Shown here: piece by piece, positions 56,062 through 64,000 of the stretch
Layout of the letters: every line of letters begins with the position of its first letter
How positions within the stretch are numbered: the stretch's first letter is position 1
DNA from: Phyllobacterium pellucidum
GTDB lineage: Bacteria; Pseudomonadota; Alphaproteobacteria; Rhizobiales; Rhizobiaceae
Reading direction: 5' to 3'
NCBI RefSeq assembly: GCF_013327855.1
Contig: NZ_JABUMX010000007.1
Coordinates: 124,001 to 188,000 of the forward strand
Length of the DNA stretch: 64,000 bases
The notes under the pieces: model-generated
The model's input: the letters and a program-made list of their open reading frames with translations, nothing else
Databases searched by the model: none
What the model was told of the DNA's origin: nothing
Translations under genes and position numbers: made by a program

Positions 56062-57876
56062 ATGGAAAAGCCCGCCGCCCCCGTTCTTTCCGTCTCGAAC
56101 CTTACCACGTCCTTCCTTGGTGATGGCCAGTGGCGACCGGTCGTGCGCAATGTCTCCTTCGACGTAGCACCGGGGGAGACGGTGGCGATTGTCGGCGAAT
56201 CCGGCTCCGGCAAGAGCGTGACGTCGCTCTCGATCATGCGGCTTCTGCAAAAAGACAAAAGCCGCATCGAAGGCAAGATCATGCTGGATGGCAAGGACAT
56301 TCTCGCCTTGCCGGAGAGGCAGATGCGGTCTGTGCGCGGCAATGACGTTGCCATGATCTTCCAGGAGCCGATGACCAGCCTCAACCCGCTTTTCACGGTA
56401 GGAGGCCAGATCAGCGAGGCCTTGCTGTGTCATCGCAATATCTCGCGGGCAGAGGCAAAGGCCGAGACGATCCGGCTTTTGGAAAAGGTTCGCATACCTG
56501 CGGCTGCTTCGCGCTTCGACGAATATCCGCATCGCTTTTCGGGCGGCATGAGACAGCGCGTGATGATCGCGATGGCACTCGCCAGCAAACCGAAGCTGCT
56601 GATTGCCGATGAGCCGACGACGGCACTCGACGTGACGATCCAGGGACAGATCCTTGATCTCATCAAACTTCTGCAGGAGGAGGAGGGCACTTCCGTCCTC
56701 TTCATCACCCACGACATGGGTGTCGTAGCGGAAATCGCTGACCGCACGGTGGTCATGTATAATGGCGAGGCCGTCGAAACCGGCAACACCGACGAAATCT
56801 TCGCGAACCCGCAGCATCCCTATACGCGCTCACTGCTTTCCGCCGTGCCGGTTCTGGGCTCGATGAAAGGGCACGAGCGGCCGCTGCGCTTCCCGGTGGT
56901 CGATCGCGCGACTGGCACATCGGATACGCCAGTCGAGACCGCCGATACGGTGCAGGCCGACAAGCCCCCGCTGCTTGAGGTCCGCAACCTGACGACGCGC
57001 TTCAATATTCACTCTGGCATGTTCGGCCAGTTGGAGGGGCGGGTCCATGCGGTTGAAAACCTCTCCTTTACCCTTCAGCCTGGAGAAACGCTCTCGCTTG
57101 TCGGCGAGTCTGGCTGCGGCAAATCAACGACCGGCCGCTCGATCATGCGCCTCGTTCAGCCGCAGAGCGGCGAGGTACTGCTCAACGGTCAGAACGTCCT
57201 CGGCATGGATCCGAAGCAGATGCGAGACATGCGCCGCACCATGCAGATGATCTTCCAGGATCCCTTCGCCAGCCTTAATCCACGCATGACCGTCGGCGCC
57301 GCCATTGCCGAACCCTATCTCGAGCACAGGCTTGGAACCCGCACACAGGCCCGCGACCGCGTCGCCGATCTCCTCGAACGTGTCGGGCTCAAAACGGATA
57401 TGGCCGGACGCTATCCGCATGAGTTCTCCGGCGGTCAACGCCAGCGCGTATGCATTGCCCGTGCGTTGGCGCTCGATCCGAAGCTTATCGTTGCGGATGA
57501 ATCCGTTTCGGCCCTCGACGTTTCCATCAAGGCCCAGGTCATCAACCTGCTCCTCGACCTGCAGGCCAGCCTCAACCTGGCCTATCTCTTCATTTCGCAT
57601 GACATTGCGGTTGTCGAGCGCGTCAGCCATCGCATTGCTGTGATGTATCTCGGGGAAATCGTGGAGATCGGTCCGCGGGCAGCGATTTTCGAGAATCCGC
57701 AGCATCCCTATACGAAGAAGCTGATTTCGGCCGTTCCGGTGCCTGATCCATCGCGTCGCGGCGTCAGGCGCCCGGTTTCCAACGACGAAATCAAAAGCCC
57801 GGTGCGCGCCCCGGAATTCGTCGTTCCGTCGCGCCAATATGCGGAAGTCTCAAGCGGACATCTAGTGCAGATGTAG
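56062..57876 (+). CDS. Fused dipeptide-type ABC ATPase (DppD-DppF)
   Basis: A 604-residue protein with two complete nucleotide-binding domains, the single-chain equivalent of DppD plus DppF (GsiA-like). Domain 1: Walker A GESGSGKSV, signature FSGGMRQRVMIAMAL, Walker B LIADEPTTALD. Domain 2 (from about residue 310): GESGCGKSTTGRS, FSGGQRQRVCIARAL and Walker B with DES in place of DEP. Both halves carry the oligopeptide-type C-terminal loop (ENPQHPYTKKLISAVP). The ATG at 56062 has a GAGGACAG ribosome site. It energises the permeases encoded at 50357-52167, on the other side of the regulator. Confidence 0.92.
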   Translation: MEKPAAPVLSVSNLTTSFLGDGQWRPVVRNVSFDVAPGETVAIVGESGSGKSVTSLSIMRLLQKDKSRIEGKIMLDGKDILALPERQMRSVRGNDVAMIFQEPMTSLNPLFTVGGQISEALLCHRNISRAEAKAETIRLLEKVRIPAAASRFDEYPHRFSGGMRQRVMIAMALASKPKLLIADEPTTALDVTIQGQILDLIKLLQEEEGTSVLFITHDMGVVAEIADRTVVMYNGEAVETGNTDEIFANPQHPYTRSLLSAVPVLGSMKGHERPLRFPVVDRATGTSDTPVETADTVQADKPPLLEVRNLTTRFNIHSGMFGQLEGRVHAVENLSFTLQPGETLSLVGESGCGKSTTGRSIMRLVQPQSGEVLLNGQNVLGMDPKQMRDMRRTMQMIFQDPFASLNPRMTVGAAIAEPYLEHRLGTRTQARDRVADLLERVGLKTDMAGRYPHEFSGGQRQRVCIARALALDPKLIVADESVSALDVSIKAQVINLLLDLQASLNLAYLFISHDIAVVERVSHRIAVMYLGEIVEIGPRAAIFENPQHPYTKKLISAVPVPDPSRRGVRRPVSNDEIKSPVRAPEFVVPSRQYAEVSSGHLVQM

Positions 57877-57881
57877 GAGAG

Positions 57882-57903
57882 GCCGCGGCAAGTTCGCCGC
57901 GGC
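57882..57903. terminator. Hairpin between convergent ATPase and SBP genes
   Basis: GCCGCGGC (57882-57889) and its perfect copy (57896-57903, self-complementary sequence) form an 8-bp stem with a 6-base loop in the 43-base gap between convergent genes. No T-run on either side. Confidence 0.5.
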
Positions 57904-57919
57904 TACCCAACCTCTATGC

Positions 57920-59119
57920 TTATTGTGCTTTCTTCTGCGACCCGACGAGTTCGTCCCACTTGCGGAACGCCAAGACCATCTGGTCCGGCTTCAGCGGCAG
58001 TTCGATCGGGTTGTTGGCAATGAGGTCGGCATATTCAGGCCTGCCGAACTCCTTGATGACATCCTGGCTGTGCTGCGGCGCCATGCTGATCGGCACGTTC
58101 TTTACGGCCGGGCCCGGATAGAGATAGCCTTCATCATAGGCATAGGCCTGCGCCTTGGGGGTGAGCAGGAAGGCCATCAAATCAAGTACGACAGCGACCT
58201 TGTCGTTCGCGATGCCGTTCGGCATGCACATGAAAAACGCATCCGACACCCAATGGAAGCCCTTGAGCGTACCGATCTTCGCCGTCTCGGGCACAATGCC
58301 GAGGGCACGGGGATTGATGTCCCATCCGGTCGTGCTGATGATGATGTCGCGCGAACCCTCGCCGAATTCCTTCATGGTCGCGCCGGTACCCGCCGGATAA
58401 TAATCGATATACTGGCCGATCTCGGTAAGATAGGCCCAGGTCTTTTCCCAGCCATTGACCGGATCGTGCGGATCCTTGTCGCCGAGGAGATAGGGCAGGC
58501 CCATCATGAAGGTCCGGCCCGGTCCGGAATTGGTCGGACGCGCATACATGAAGCGGCCGGCGTTGGCCTTGGCATAGGCGAGGAGTTCCTCGGCGGTCGT
58601 CGGCACCTGCTTGACGCGCTCGGGATCGTATTCGATCAGTGGCCCCGACGGGTAGTAATTGACGACCACACCGAAACCCTGGCCTTGAGCCTTGTGCAGG
58701 GCGAGCGCCGCCGGCTCGTAGTTTTCTTCGAGGCCGGGGAGCTTGTCGGCAAAATCCGGCAGGATTTTCATCCAGGTTTCGTTGGCGAGACCTGCCGCCA
58801 ACCCATCGCTGCCAGTCAGCACGATGTCGATGTCAACGCTCTTTGCCGCCTGCTGCGCCTTCAGCTTGCCGGCAAGTTCCGTTACCGGCGCCTTGGTAAA
58901 GACGATGCGGGAGGCCCGTTCAGGATAGGTCTTGGCATATTCCTCGAAGGCCGGCTGCATCAGGGCGAGTGCGCCGCCGACATCCATGACGGTGATCAGG
59001 ACAGGAGCGGCGGGCAGTGCAGGCGCCGCCGCCCATGCGCCTGTGATGCCGCCTACTGCGGATACGGCGATACCGCCGAGTACCGTACGGCGGTTGATGC
59101 GAGTAAAATTATTTGTCAT
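57920..59119 (-). CDS. Orphan extracellular solute-binding protein (family 1), Tat signal
   Basis: Periplasmic receptor of 399 residues with a twin-arginine-type signal (INRRTVLGG) and hydrophobic segment to about residue 31. The mature part resembles spermidine/putrescine and sugar-binding family 1 proteins: VITVMDVGG-like start, DIVLTGSDGLAAGL, VVNYYPSGPLIEYDPERV and STTGWDINPRALG. No permease or ATPase gene accompanies it in this window. It lies 27 bases after nagA in the same direction, so it may feed an importer encoded elsewhere with amino-sugar compounds. Ligand unknown. Confidence 0.85.
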   Translation of the reverse strand: MTNNFTRINRRTVLGGIAVSAVGGITGAWAAAPALPAAPVLITVMDVGGALALMQPAFEEYAKTYPERASRIVFTKAPVTELAGKLKAQQAAKSVDIDIVLTGSDGLAAGLANETWMKILPDFADKLPGLEENYEPAALALHKAQGQGFGVVVNYYPSGPLIEYDPERVKQVPTTAEELLAYAKANAGRFMYARPTNSGPGRTFMMGLPYLLGDKDPHDPVNGWEKTWAYLTEIGQYIDYYPAGTGATMKEFGEGSRDIIISTTGWDINPRALGIVPETAKIGTLKGFHWVSDAFFMCMPNGIANDKVAVVLDLMAFLLTPKAQAYAYDEGYLYPGPAVKNVPISMAPQHSQDVIKEFGRPEYADLIANNPIELPLKPDQMVLAFRKWDELVGSQKKAQ

Positions 59120-59146
59120 GTCAAATTCCCCTGTGTTTTATCGCGT

Positions 59147-60166
59147 TCACTTGAAAGTCCGTTCTTCGCTGCCGATCCGGACGCGGCGTATGTTCATCGC
59201 GTCCGTCCATTCGATTTCCGCGGCAGGCAAGGTGATTCCCCGCGCGCTGAGAACAGGCGCCAGCGCATCGACAAGCCGGCGCGATGCCATTTCCACGGCC
59301 TGCTCGAAGGTGGTGATGTTCCAGTGAACAAGGTTGCGCACCGCATCGTCGAGGCGAAGCGCCGATCCGGCAAGCCCGGCGAGCCCGGCCAGTCCGACGC
59401 TGCCGTCGGCGGAGCGGCGGATGCGCATGCCGGCAAAGTCATAGTCGCCGGGTTCGGCAGCGGCAGCTGCCGTCGCGTCGGTCACCAACGCCGACCGCTC
59501 GAAACCCTTGGCACGTATGAGCGCCTTCAGCGCCGGCGGCGGAACGTGAATGCCATCGGCGATGAATGTTGCGAGCAGCCGATCTTCGGCCAGCTGCGCG
59601 AAGAGCGGATTGGCAAGCTTTGGCAGTACCTGCGGCAGGCCGTTGCCGAGATGGGTGGAAAGGCGCGCGCCGGCAGCGACGGCCGCATCGACACCTTCAA
59701 AATCGAGCGCGGAATGGCCAATCGACACAAGCCTGTCCTGGCCAATCATGGCTTCGATAAAACTGATCCCATTGCCGACTTCCGGAGCGACGGTGACGAG
59801 CAAAATTGGCCGTTTCAGCCTTTTCTCAAGGTCGAGGACGAGCGCCGGATCGGCTGCGGTCATGGCGCTCGCCGGATGGCACCCCGAAAATCCGTCAGCG
59901 GGGTTGAGAAAGGGCCCTTCCAGATGGTAGCCCGGACACATCAGCGGACCGAGCCGGCTTTCTGCAACGCTCCGGTCCAGGGCGGCGAAGCGGGCGTCGA
60001 GTTCCGCCGGGGTGGCTGTAATGATCGTCGGAAGGCAGGTCGTCACGCCGCTCGCCAGCATCGCTTCGAGCGCTCGGTCCAAGGCTTCTGCGGTCAGGCC
60101 AGCGTCGTTGAAATCGACACCGGCAAAGCCATTGACCTGGATATCGACGAGGCCGGCCGTGATCAT
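59147..60166 (-). CDS. nagA: N-acetylglucosamine-6-phosphate deacetylase
   Basis: A 339-residue NagA-family deacetylase that removes acetate from N-acetylglucosamine-6-phosphate. Metal and catalytic features: GLVDIQVNGFAGVDFND at the N-terminus, GYHLEGPFLNP (metal-ligand glutamate), SIGHSALDF and THLGNGLPQ histidines, and the catalytic aspartate in LVTDATAAA. It is shorter than the usual 370-390 residues because the N-terminal beta-strand region ahead of the DIQVNG strand is absent; the start overlaps nagB as ATGA, so this is not a mis-called start. THLGNG replaces the common THLFNA. A GLAGLAGLAGS tripeptide repeat is seen at about 265. Confidence 0.9.
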   Translation of the reverse strand: MITAGLVDIQVNGFAGVDFNDAGLTAEALDRALEAMLASGVTTCLPTIITATPAELDARFAALDRSVAESRLGPLMCPGYHLEGPFLNPADGFSGCHPASAMTAADPALVLDLEKRLKRPILLVTVAPEVGNGISFIEAMIGQDRLVSIGHSALDFEGVDAAVAAGARLSTHLGNGLPQVLPKLANPLFAQLAEDRLLATFIADGIHVPPPALKALIRAKGFERSALVTDATAAAAAEPGDYDFAGMRIRRSADGSVGLAGLAGLAGSALRLDDAVRNLVHWNITTFEQAVEMASRRLVDALAPVLSARGITLPAAEIEWTDAMNIRRVRIGSEERTFK

Positions 60167-60915
60167 GCGAGCAGCGACGCCGAGGTGGGATCGAGCAAGA
60201 GCACGACATTGGGATGTTCCTGCACGATCGAGGCGGGATGGCGCGGATCCACCTCTCCTTCGATCGCATCCTTTACCGCCTGCGCCTTGCGCGCATCGGG
60301 CACCGAGAGGACTATGAACTTGCTCTTCATGATCTGCCGGATGCTCATTGAAACCGCCTGCTCGGGAACCGCAGCGAGATCGGGAAACCAGCCTTCGCCG
60401 AACTGCTGCTTGCGGCAGGCTTCATCAAGGGTCACGACGATATAGGGCTCTTCGGTTTCGAAATCGGCCGGAGGATCGTTGAACGCGAGATGACAGTTTT
60501 CGCCGATCCCGGCAAAGCATACATCTATCTCGTGCCCGCTGATAAGCTTGCTGATCCGCTCGGCTTCCGCGTGCGCATCACTCTCCGCGTCGATCGGATA
60601 AAACGTCACCTTGCCTGCTAGCGGTTCGACAAAGCGTTCGTTCAGATATTTGCGGAAACTTGCCGGATGGCCGATGTCCATGCCGACATATTCATCAAGG
60701 TGAAAAGCCGTCACTTTCGACCAGTCTATGTCCTTGGCCGCAACGAGATTGCGCAGGACCTCGAACTGGCTCGCGCCCGTAGCAACGATAATCGACGCCT
60801 TGCTTTTCTCCGCGATCGCCCGTCGAATGGCTTCAGCGCCAAGATCGGCAGCAGCAGCGCCCAGCGCCTCCTTGTCGTTCAAAATGCGTATATCCACCAT
60901 CAATTTTCCGTTCAT
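60163..60915 (-). CDS. nagB: Glucosamine-6-phosphate deaminase
   Basis: A 250-residue NagB-family enzyme converting glucosamine-6-phosphate to fructose-6-phosphate and ammonia. Seen: VATGASQFEVLRNL (phosphate loop), VTAFHLDEYVGM (catalytic aspartate), GIGENCHLAFNDPPADF in place of the more common GNDGHIAFNEP, and HPASIVQEHPNVVLLLDP near the end. An ATG at 60900 with GGAAAA upstream is an alternative start. With nagA it forms the amino-sugar operon, divergent from a NagC-like regulator. Confidence 0.92.
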   Translation of the reverse strand: MNGKLMVDIRILNDKEALGAAAADLGAEAIRRAIAEKSKASIIVATGASQFEVLRNLVAAKDIDWSKVTAFHLDEYVGMDIGHPASFRKYLNERFVEPLAGKVTFYPIDAESDAHAEAERISKLISGHEIDVCFAGIGENCHLAFNDPPADFETEEPYIVVTLDEACRKQQFGEGWFPDLAAVPEQAVSMSIRQIMKSKFIVLSVPDARKAQAVKDAIEGEVDPRHPASIVQEHPNVVLLLDPTSASLLA

Positions 60916-60975
60916 CTGCTTGTGCTTTATCGGGCTGCGGGCAATGTAACCACAGCTGCCCCTGGCATCGCAAGC

Positions 60976-61001
60976 ATTTTCGAATAATATTATTCAAAAA
61001 T
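60976..61001. promoter_or_regulatory. 26-bp palindrome, candidate NagC-type operator
   Basis: The core GAATAATATTATTC (60982-60995) is a perfect 14-bp palindrome; extended by ATTTT and AAAAT arms it covers 60976-61001 with a single mismatched pair. It sits in the nagB-regulator spacer, 20 bases ahead of the regulator start. It is AT-rich with T/A tails, as are NagC sites. Confidence 0.7.
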
Positions 61002-61021
61002 AAGGATCAGGTTTTTCCAGC

Positions 61022-62200
61022 ATGATTTTGACGATTGACGAGACCCGCTATGAGGATGCCCACCAACGCGATTGCGCGCGGGTTGCGGCCTTGCTTTCAG
61101 ATGGAGAATCGCATTCGCGTCCGAATGTGAGCGAAGCGTTGCAAATGACGTCGACGACGACATCGCGTGTCGTCGCGGATCTGCTGGAGCGCGGCCTCGT
61201 CATCGGGGAAGCAGGCGAAAAGAGCGGACGCGGCCGGCCTGCGATCCAGATCGCCCTGAACCATTCACGGCTGGGCGCGACGGTCGTTCTCATGAGCAGC
61301 CGTTCGCTGCTCGGCGTATTGGTCGATCTGAGTGGCCGCGTGATCGGACGCTGCACTGCCGACGTGCCCGAAAGCGCCGACAATGACACCATGGCTGCGC
61401 GGATGCGCGGTCTTATAAACTCTCTACTGACGGATTTGCCGGCGGGCATGAGCCACGTGGGAACGTCGGTGTCGGTCTCCGGTGTCGTGAACGTGCGTGA
61501 CCGCAAATGGCTGATCACATCACGCTGGCCCCATGTCCGCGATCTTGACCTTGCTGCCGCTCTAGCGCCGGTTACGCCTGTCGTCTTCGTCTGCCGTCAT
61601 CTCGATGCCGAATTGACGGCGCGGACCATGCAGGACGGTGCGCAGGGCCGGGACAGCACGCTCCTCTTGCACTGGGGCTGGGGTGTAGGACTTGCGTACA
61701 GCGTCGAAGGCGAGCCTTTCATGTCGGCGAGCAATCCCTTTGGCGAAATCGGCCACTGGCGCTTCAATATGCTCGATCAGCGCCAATGCGGCTGCGGCAA
61801 CCATGGCTGCCTTGAAACGGCTGCGGCGCTCTGGGCCCTCTTGCCGCAACTGCGAGCAAGCTGGCCGGAGCTTTCGGAGGACGAGGAACGGGTTGCCGGG
61901 CAATTGACCAGCCTTGATATCGCTGAAAGACCGGAGATTGCGACGGCAATCCACCTCATGGCTCGATCGCTTGGCAATGTTTGCCGCCTGCTGTTCCCGA
62001 AGAGAGTTATTGTCACCGGTCCCTTTGTCGGCAATACCGCACTCTGGAAAGCGTTTTCAGATGCATTCCAGGCGGAAGGAATCATGAGCGGCCTGGCGCT
62101 TCCCGTTCTGGTTGCCGACCGGTCCAGCGAGGAATACGCTATCCTCGGTGCGGTTCGGCCCTTGCTCAATCTGGGGCTTGAGACATTCATCCGATCGTGA
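61022..62200 (+). CDS. ROK-family transcriptional regulator (NagC-like)
   Basis: A 392-residue regulator. Helix-turn-helix at about residues 18-65 (VAALLSDGESHSRPNVSEALQMTSTTTSRVVADLLERG) and a ROK domain with VGTSVSVSGVVNVRD, the HWGWGVGLAYS segment, FGEIGHWRF and an intact zinc motif (CGCGNHGCLE at about 258-267). It is divergent from nagBA, with the large palindrome between, so it probably represses nagBA and itself, with an amino-sugar phosphate as effector. Confidence 0.9.
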   Translation: MILTIDETRYEDAHQRDCARVAALLSDGESHSRPNVSEALQMTSTTTSRVVADLLERGLVIGEAGEKSGRGRPAIQIALNHSRLGATVVLMSSRSLLGVLVDLSGRVIGRCTADVPESADNDTMAARMRGLINSLLTDLPAGMSHVGTSVSVSGVVNVRDRKWLITSRWPHVRDLDLAAALAPVTPVVFVCRHLDAELTARTMQDGAQGRDSTLLLHWGWGVGLAYSVEGEPFMSASNPFGEIGHWRFNMLDQRQCGCGNHGCLETAAALWALLPQLRASWPELSEDEERVAGQLTSLDIAERPEIATAIHLMARSLGNVCRLLFPKRVIVTGPFVGNTALWKAFSDAFQAEGIMSGLALPVLVADRSSEEYAILGAVRPLLNLGLETFIRS

Positions 62201-62245
62201 GATGAGAACCGCTATAACGGATGTACGCATGAAGCGGGAATAATC

Positions 62246-63436
62246 ATGACCAAGCCATTTATCGACCATTTGTCACACGAACTCGCCCAGTTGAAGGAGA
62301 CCGGCCTTTACAAGAGCGAGCGCGTCATCGTCTCCAAGCAGGCAGGCGAAATCGAGATTTCTACGGGCGCAAAAGTCTTGAACTTCTGCGCCAATAACTA
62401 TCTCGGCCTTGCCGACAACGAGGAACTCGCCTCTGCCGCAATATCGGCACTCGACCGCTACGGCTACGGCATGGCGTCAGTGCGCTTCATCTGCGGCACA
62501 CAGGAAGAGCACAAGCAGCTTGAAGCGCGCATCTCCTCTTTCCTCGGCCTTGAGGATACGATCCTCTATTCGAGCTGCTTCGATGCCAATGGCGGACTGT
62601 TCGAAACCCTGCTTGGCGAAGAAGACGCGATCATTTCCGATGCGCTCAATCATGCATCGATCATCGATGGGGTGCGTCTCTCCAAGGCCAAGCGCTTCCG
62701 TTACGCCAATAACGACATGGCCGCGCTCGAAGAAGAATTGAAGAAGACCGAAGGTAGCCGTTTCAAGCTCATCGCCACCGACGGCGTGTTTTCGATGGAC
62801 GGCATCATTGCCAACCTGCAGGGTGTTTGCGATCTTGCAGAAAAACATGGCGCTATGGTCATGGTCGATGACAGCCATGCGGTCGGCTTCGTCGGCAAAA
62901 ATGGCCGCGGTTCGGCCGAGCATTGCGGTGTGGAGGGACGTGTCGACATCATTACCGGCACGCTCGGCAAGGCGCTCGGCGGCGCGTCTGGCGGCTATAC
63001 GTCCGCCAAGACGGAAGTAGTCGACTGGCTGCGCCAACGCTCGCGTCCGTACCTTTTCTCCAACACGCTGGCGCCGGTCATCGCTGCTGCCTCGCTCAAG
63101 GTTTTCGACCTCATCGACAATGGCGCGGACCTTCGCGCCCGCCTGATAGCCAACGCGCAACATTTCCGCCGCGACATGTCGAAGCTCGGCTTCACCCTCG
63201 CCGGTGCCGATCACCCGATCATTCCCGTGATGCTGGGCGAAGCGACGCTCGCGCAGGAAATGGCGGCGCGGATGCTGGAGAAGGGCGTTTATGTCATCGG
63301 CTTCGCCTTCCCGGTGGTACCGCGCGGCCAGGCCCGCATCAGGACGCAGATGTCTGCCGCTCACACCACGCAAGACGTCGCCCGGGCGATCGAGGTTTTC
63401 GCCGAAGTCGGGCGTGATCTCGGCATCATCAAATAG
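62246..63436 (+). CDS. kbl: 2-amino-3-ketobutyrate CoA ligase
   Basis: PLP enzyme of 396 residues that cleaves 2-amino-3-ketobutyrate with CoA to glycine and acetyl-CoA, the second step of threonine breakdown. Features: [66 protein letters not shown] and the Schiff-base lysine in [16 protein letters not shown]. The C-terminal [19 protein letters not shown] is conserved. It lies 9 bases before tdh in the same direction. Confidence 0.96.
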   Translation: MTKPFIDHLSHELAQLKETGLYKSERVIVSKQAGEIEISTGAKVLNFCANNYLGLADNEELASAAISALDRYGYGMASVRFICGTQEEHKQLEARISSFLGLEDTILYSSCFDANGGLFETLLGEEDAIISDALNHASIIDGVRLSKAKRFRYANNDMAALEEELKKTEGSRFKLIATDGVFSMDGIIANLQGVCDLAEKHGAMVMVDDSHAVGFVGKNGRGSAEHCGVEGRVDIITGTLGKALGGASGGYTSAKTEVVDWLRQRSRPYLFSNTLAPVIAAASLKVFDLIDNGADLRARLIANAQHFRRDMSKLGFTLAGADHPIIPVMLGEATLAQEMAARMLEKGVYVIGFAFPVVPRGQARIRTQMSAAHTTQDVARAIEVFAEVGRDLGIIK

Positions 63437-63445
63437 GAAAACACC

Positions 63446-64000
63446 ATGTCGAACATGATGAAGGCACTGGTCAAGGCGAAGGCGGAGCCTGGCATCTGGA
63501 TGGAACGCGTGCCTGTTCCGGAACCCGGACCAAACGACGTCCTCATCAAGGTCAGGAAGTCGGCCATCTGCGGAACTGATGTGCATATCTATAATTGGGA
63601 TAAGTGGGCGCAGGCGACGATCCCCGTTCCCATGGTCGTCGGACACGAATTCAGCGGCGAGATCGCCGAGATCGGCTCGGCCGTGACCAAATACACGGTC
63701 GGCCAGCGCGTTTCCGGCGAAGGTCATATCGTGTGCGGAACATGCCGCAATTGCCGTGCGGGCAGGGGACACCTTTGCCGCAACACGCTCGGCGTCGGTG
63801 TCCACCGTCCGGGATCTTTCGGCGAGTATCTCTGCATTCCCGAGGCCAATGTCGTGCCGATACCGGACGACGTACCCGACGAAATCGCCGCGATCTTCGA
63901 TCCGTTCGGCAATGCCGTTCACACCGCGCTTTCCTTCGACCTCGTCGGTGAAGACGTGCTGGTCACCGGGGCGGGCCCGATCGGCATCATGGGCGCGCTG
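63446..64000 (+). CDS. tdh: L-threonine 3-dehydrogenase (partial, runs off window)
   Basis: The first 185 residues of a zinc-dependent medium-chain dehydrogenase that oxidises threonine to 2-amino-3-ketobutyrate with NAD. Catalytic zinc ligands are seen in [16 protein letters not shown] and VVGHEFSGE; the structural zinc cysteines in [15 protein letters not shown]; the Rossmann loop [13 protein letters not shown] begins just at the window end. The ATG at 63446 has AGGAAAA upstream and follows kbl by 9 bases, giving the usual kbl-tdh operon. The 3' end is beyond position 64000. Confidence 0.95.
   Translation, partial: MSNMMKALVKAKAEPGIWMERVPVPEPGPNDVLIKVRKSAICGTDVHIYNWDKWAQATIPVPMVVGHEFSGEIAEIGSAVTKYTVGQRVSGEGHIVCGTCRNCRAGRGHLCRNTLGVGVHRPGSFGEYLCIPEANVVPIPDDVPDEIAAIFDPFGNAVHTALSFDLVGEDVLVTGAGPIGIMGAL

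Noticed and set aside
54771..56396. A 541-codon open frame on the minus strand
   Set aside because: Antisense to the SelA-like gene and the start of the fused ATPase; no ribosome site or domain.
57923..60445. An 840-codon open frame on the plus strand
   Set aside because: It is antisense to the binding protein, nagA and part of nagB, all of which have clear family motifs. Its translation is low in hydrophobic order and shows no domain; long shadow frames are common in GC-rich genes.
62477..63922. A 481-codon open frame on the minus strand
   Set aside because: Antisense to kbl and tdh, both certain genes.

Overview
The window reads as chromosome or chromid sequence from a Hyphomicrobiales (Rhizobiales) alphaproteobacterium close to Rhizobium, Phyllobacterium or Ochrobactrum/Brucella. 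The reasons are the rhaRSTPQUK / rhaDI gene order known from Rhizobium leguminosarum, a rhizobial-type dctA-dctBD locus with a sigma-54 promoter, many ATGA-coupled operons, moderately high GC, and the density of binding-protein-dependent importers. I saw no tRNA, rRNA, CRISPR, insertion sequence, prophage or integrase. Assignments rest on motif recognition by eye; no database search was possible.

Layout. (1) 98-472: small YbaN/DUF454 membrane protein. (2) 477-7992: MalEFGK-type sugar importer operon with a GlmS-like SIS-domain enzyme and a PfkB kinase, facing a ROK regulator; the substrate is unknown and an amino sugar or fructosamine is my best guess. (3) 7994-12040: class III omega-aminotransferase with a divergent XRE-cupin regulator, then a PAS-LuxR regulator divergent from scoAB (3-oxoacid CoA-transferase). 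(4) 12073-16454: SDR dehydrogenase with an RbsACB-type importer. (5) 16455-17565: sparse stretch with a small lipoprotein and a small XRE-fold protein. (6) 17568-24156: tryptophan catabolism, with a formamidase-like hydrolase and a TrpXYZ-type importer on one side and GntR regulator, kynU and kynA on the other. (7) 24183-33024: a hypothetical protein, a SAF-domain oxidoreductase, galM, a YtfQRT-YjfF-type galactofuranose importer and a LacI regulator. (8) 33021-37800: dctD, dctB and dctA. (9) 37847-48605: complete L-rhamnose locus. (10) 48748-57876: Opp/Dpp-type importer wrapped around a COG3964 metallohydrolase, a RidA protein, an IclR regulator and a SelA-like PLP enzyme. (11) 57920-62200: nagB-nagA with an orphan binding protein and a NagC-like ROK regulator. 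(12) 62246-end: kbl and tdh (tdh runs off the window), converting threonine to glycine.

The window is a string of self-contained nutrient modules: importer, matching catabolic enzymes and a local regulator, usually divergent. Six importer operons share one unannotated feature, a stem-loop just after the binding-protein gene and before the next importer gene, without a U-tract. Several regulator-promoter pairs carry readable operator candidates: a phased TGATTG array for rha, two DctD-type palindromes and a -24/-12 element for dctA, and a 26-bp near-perfect palindrome before the NagC-like gene. The two modules most likely to hold undescribed chemistry are (2) and (10).
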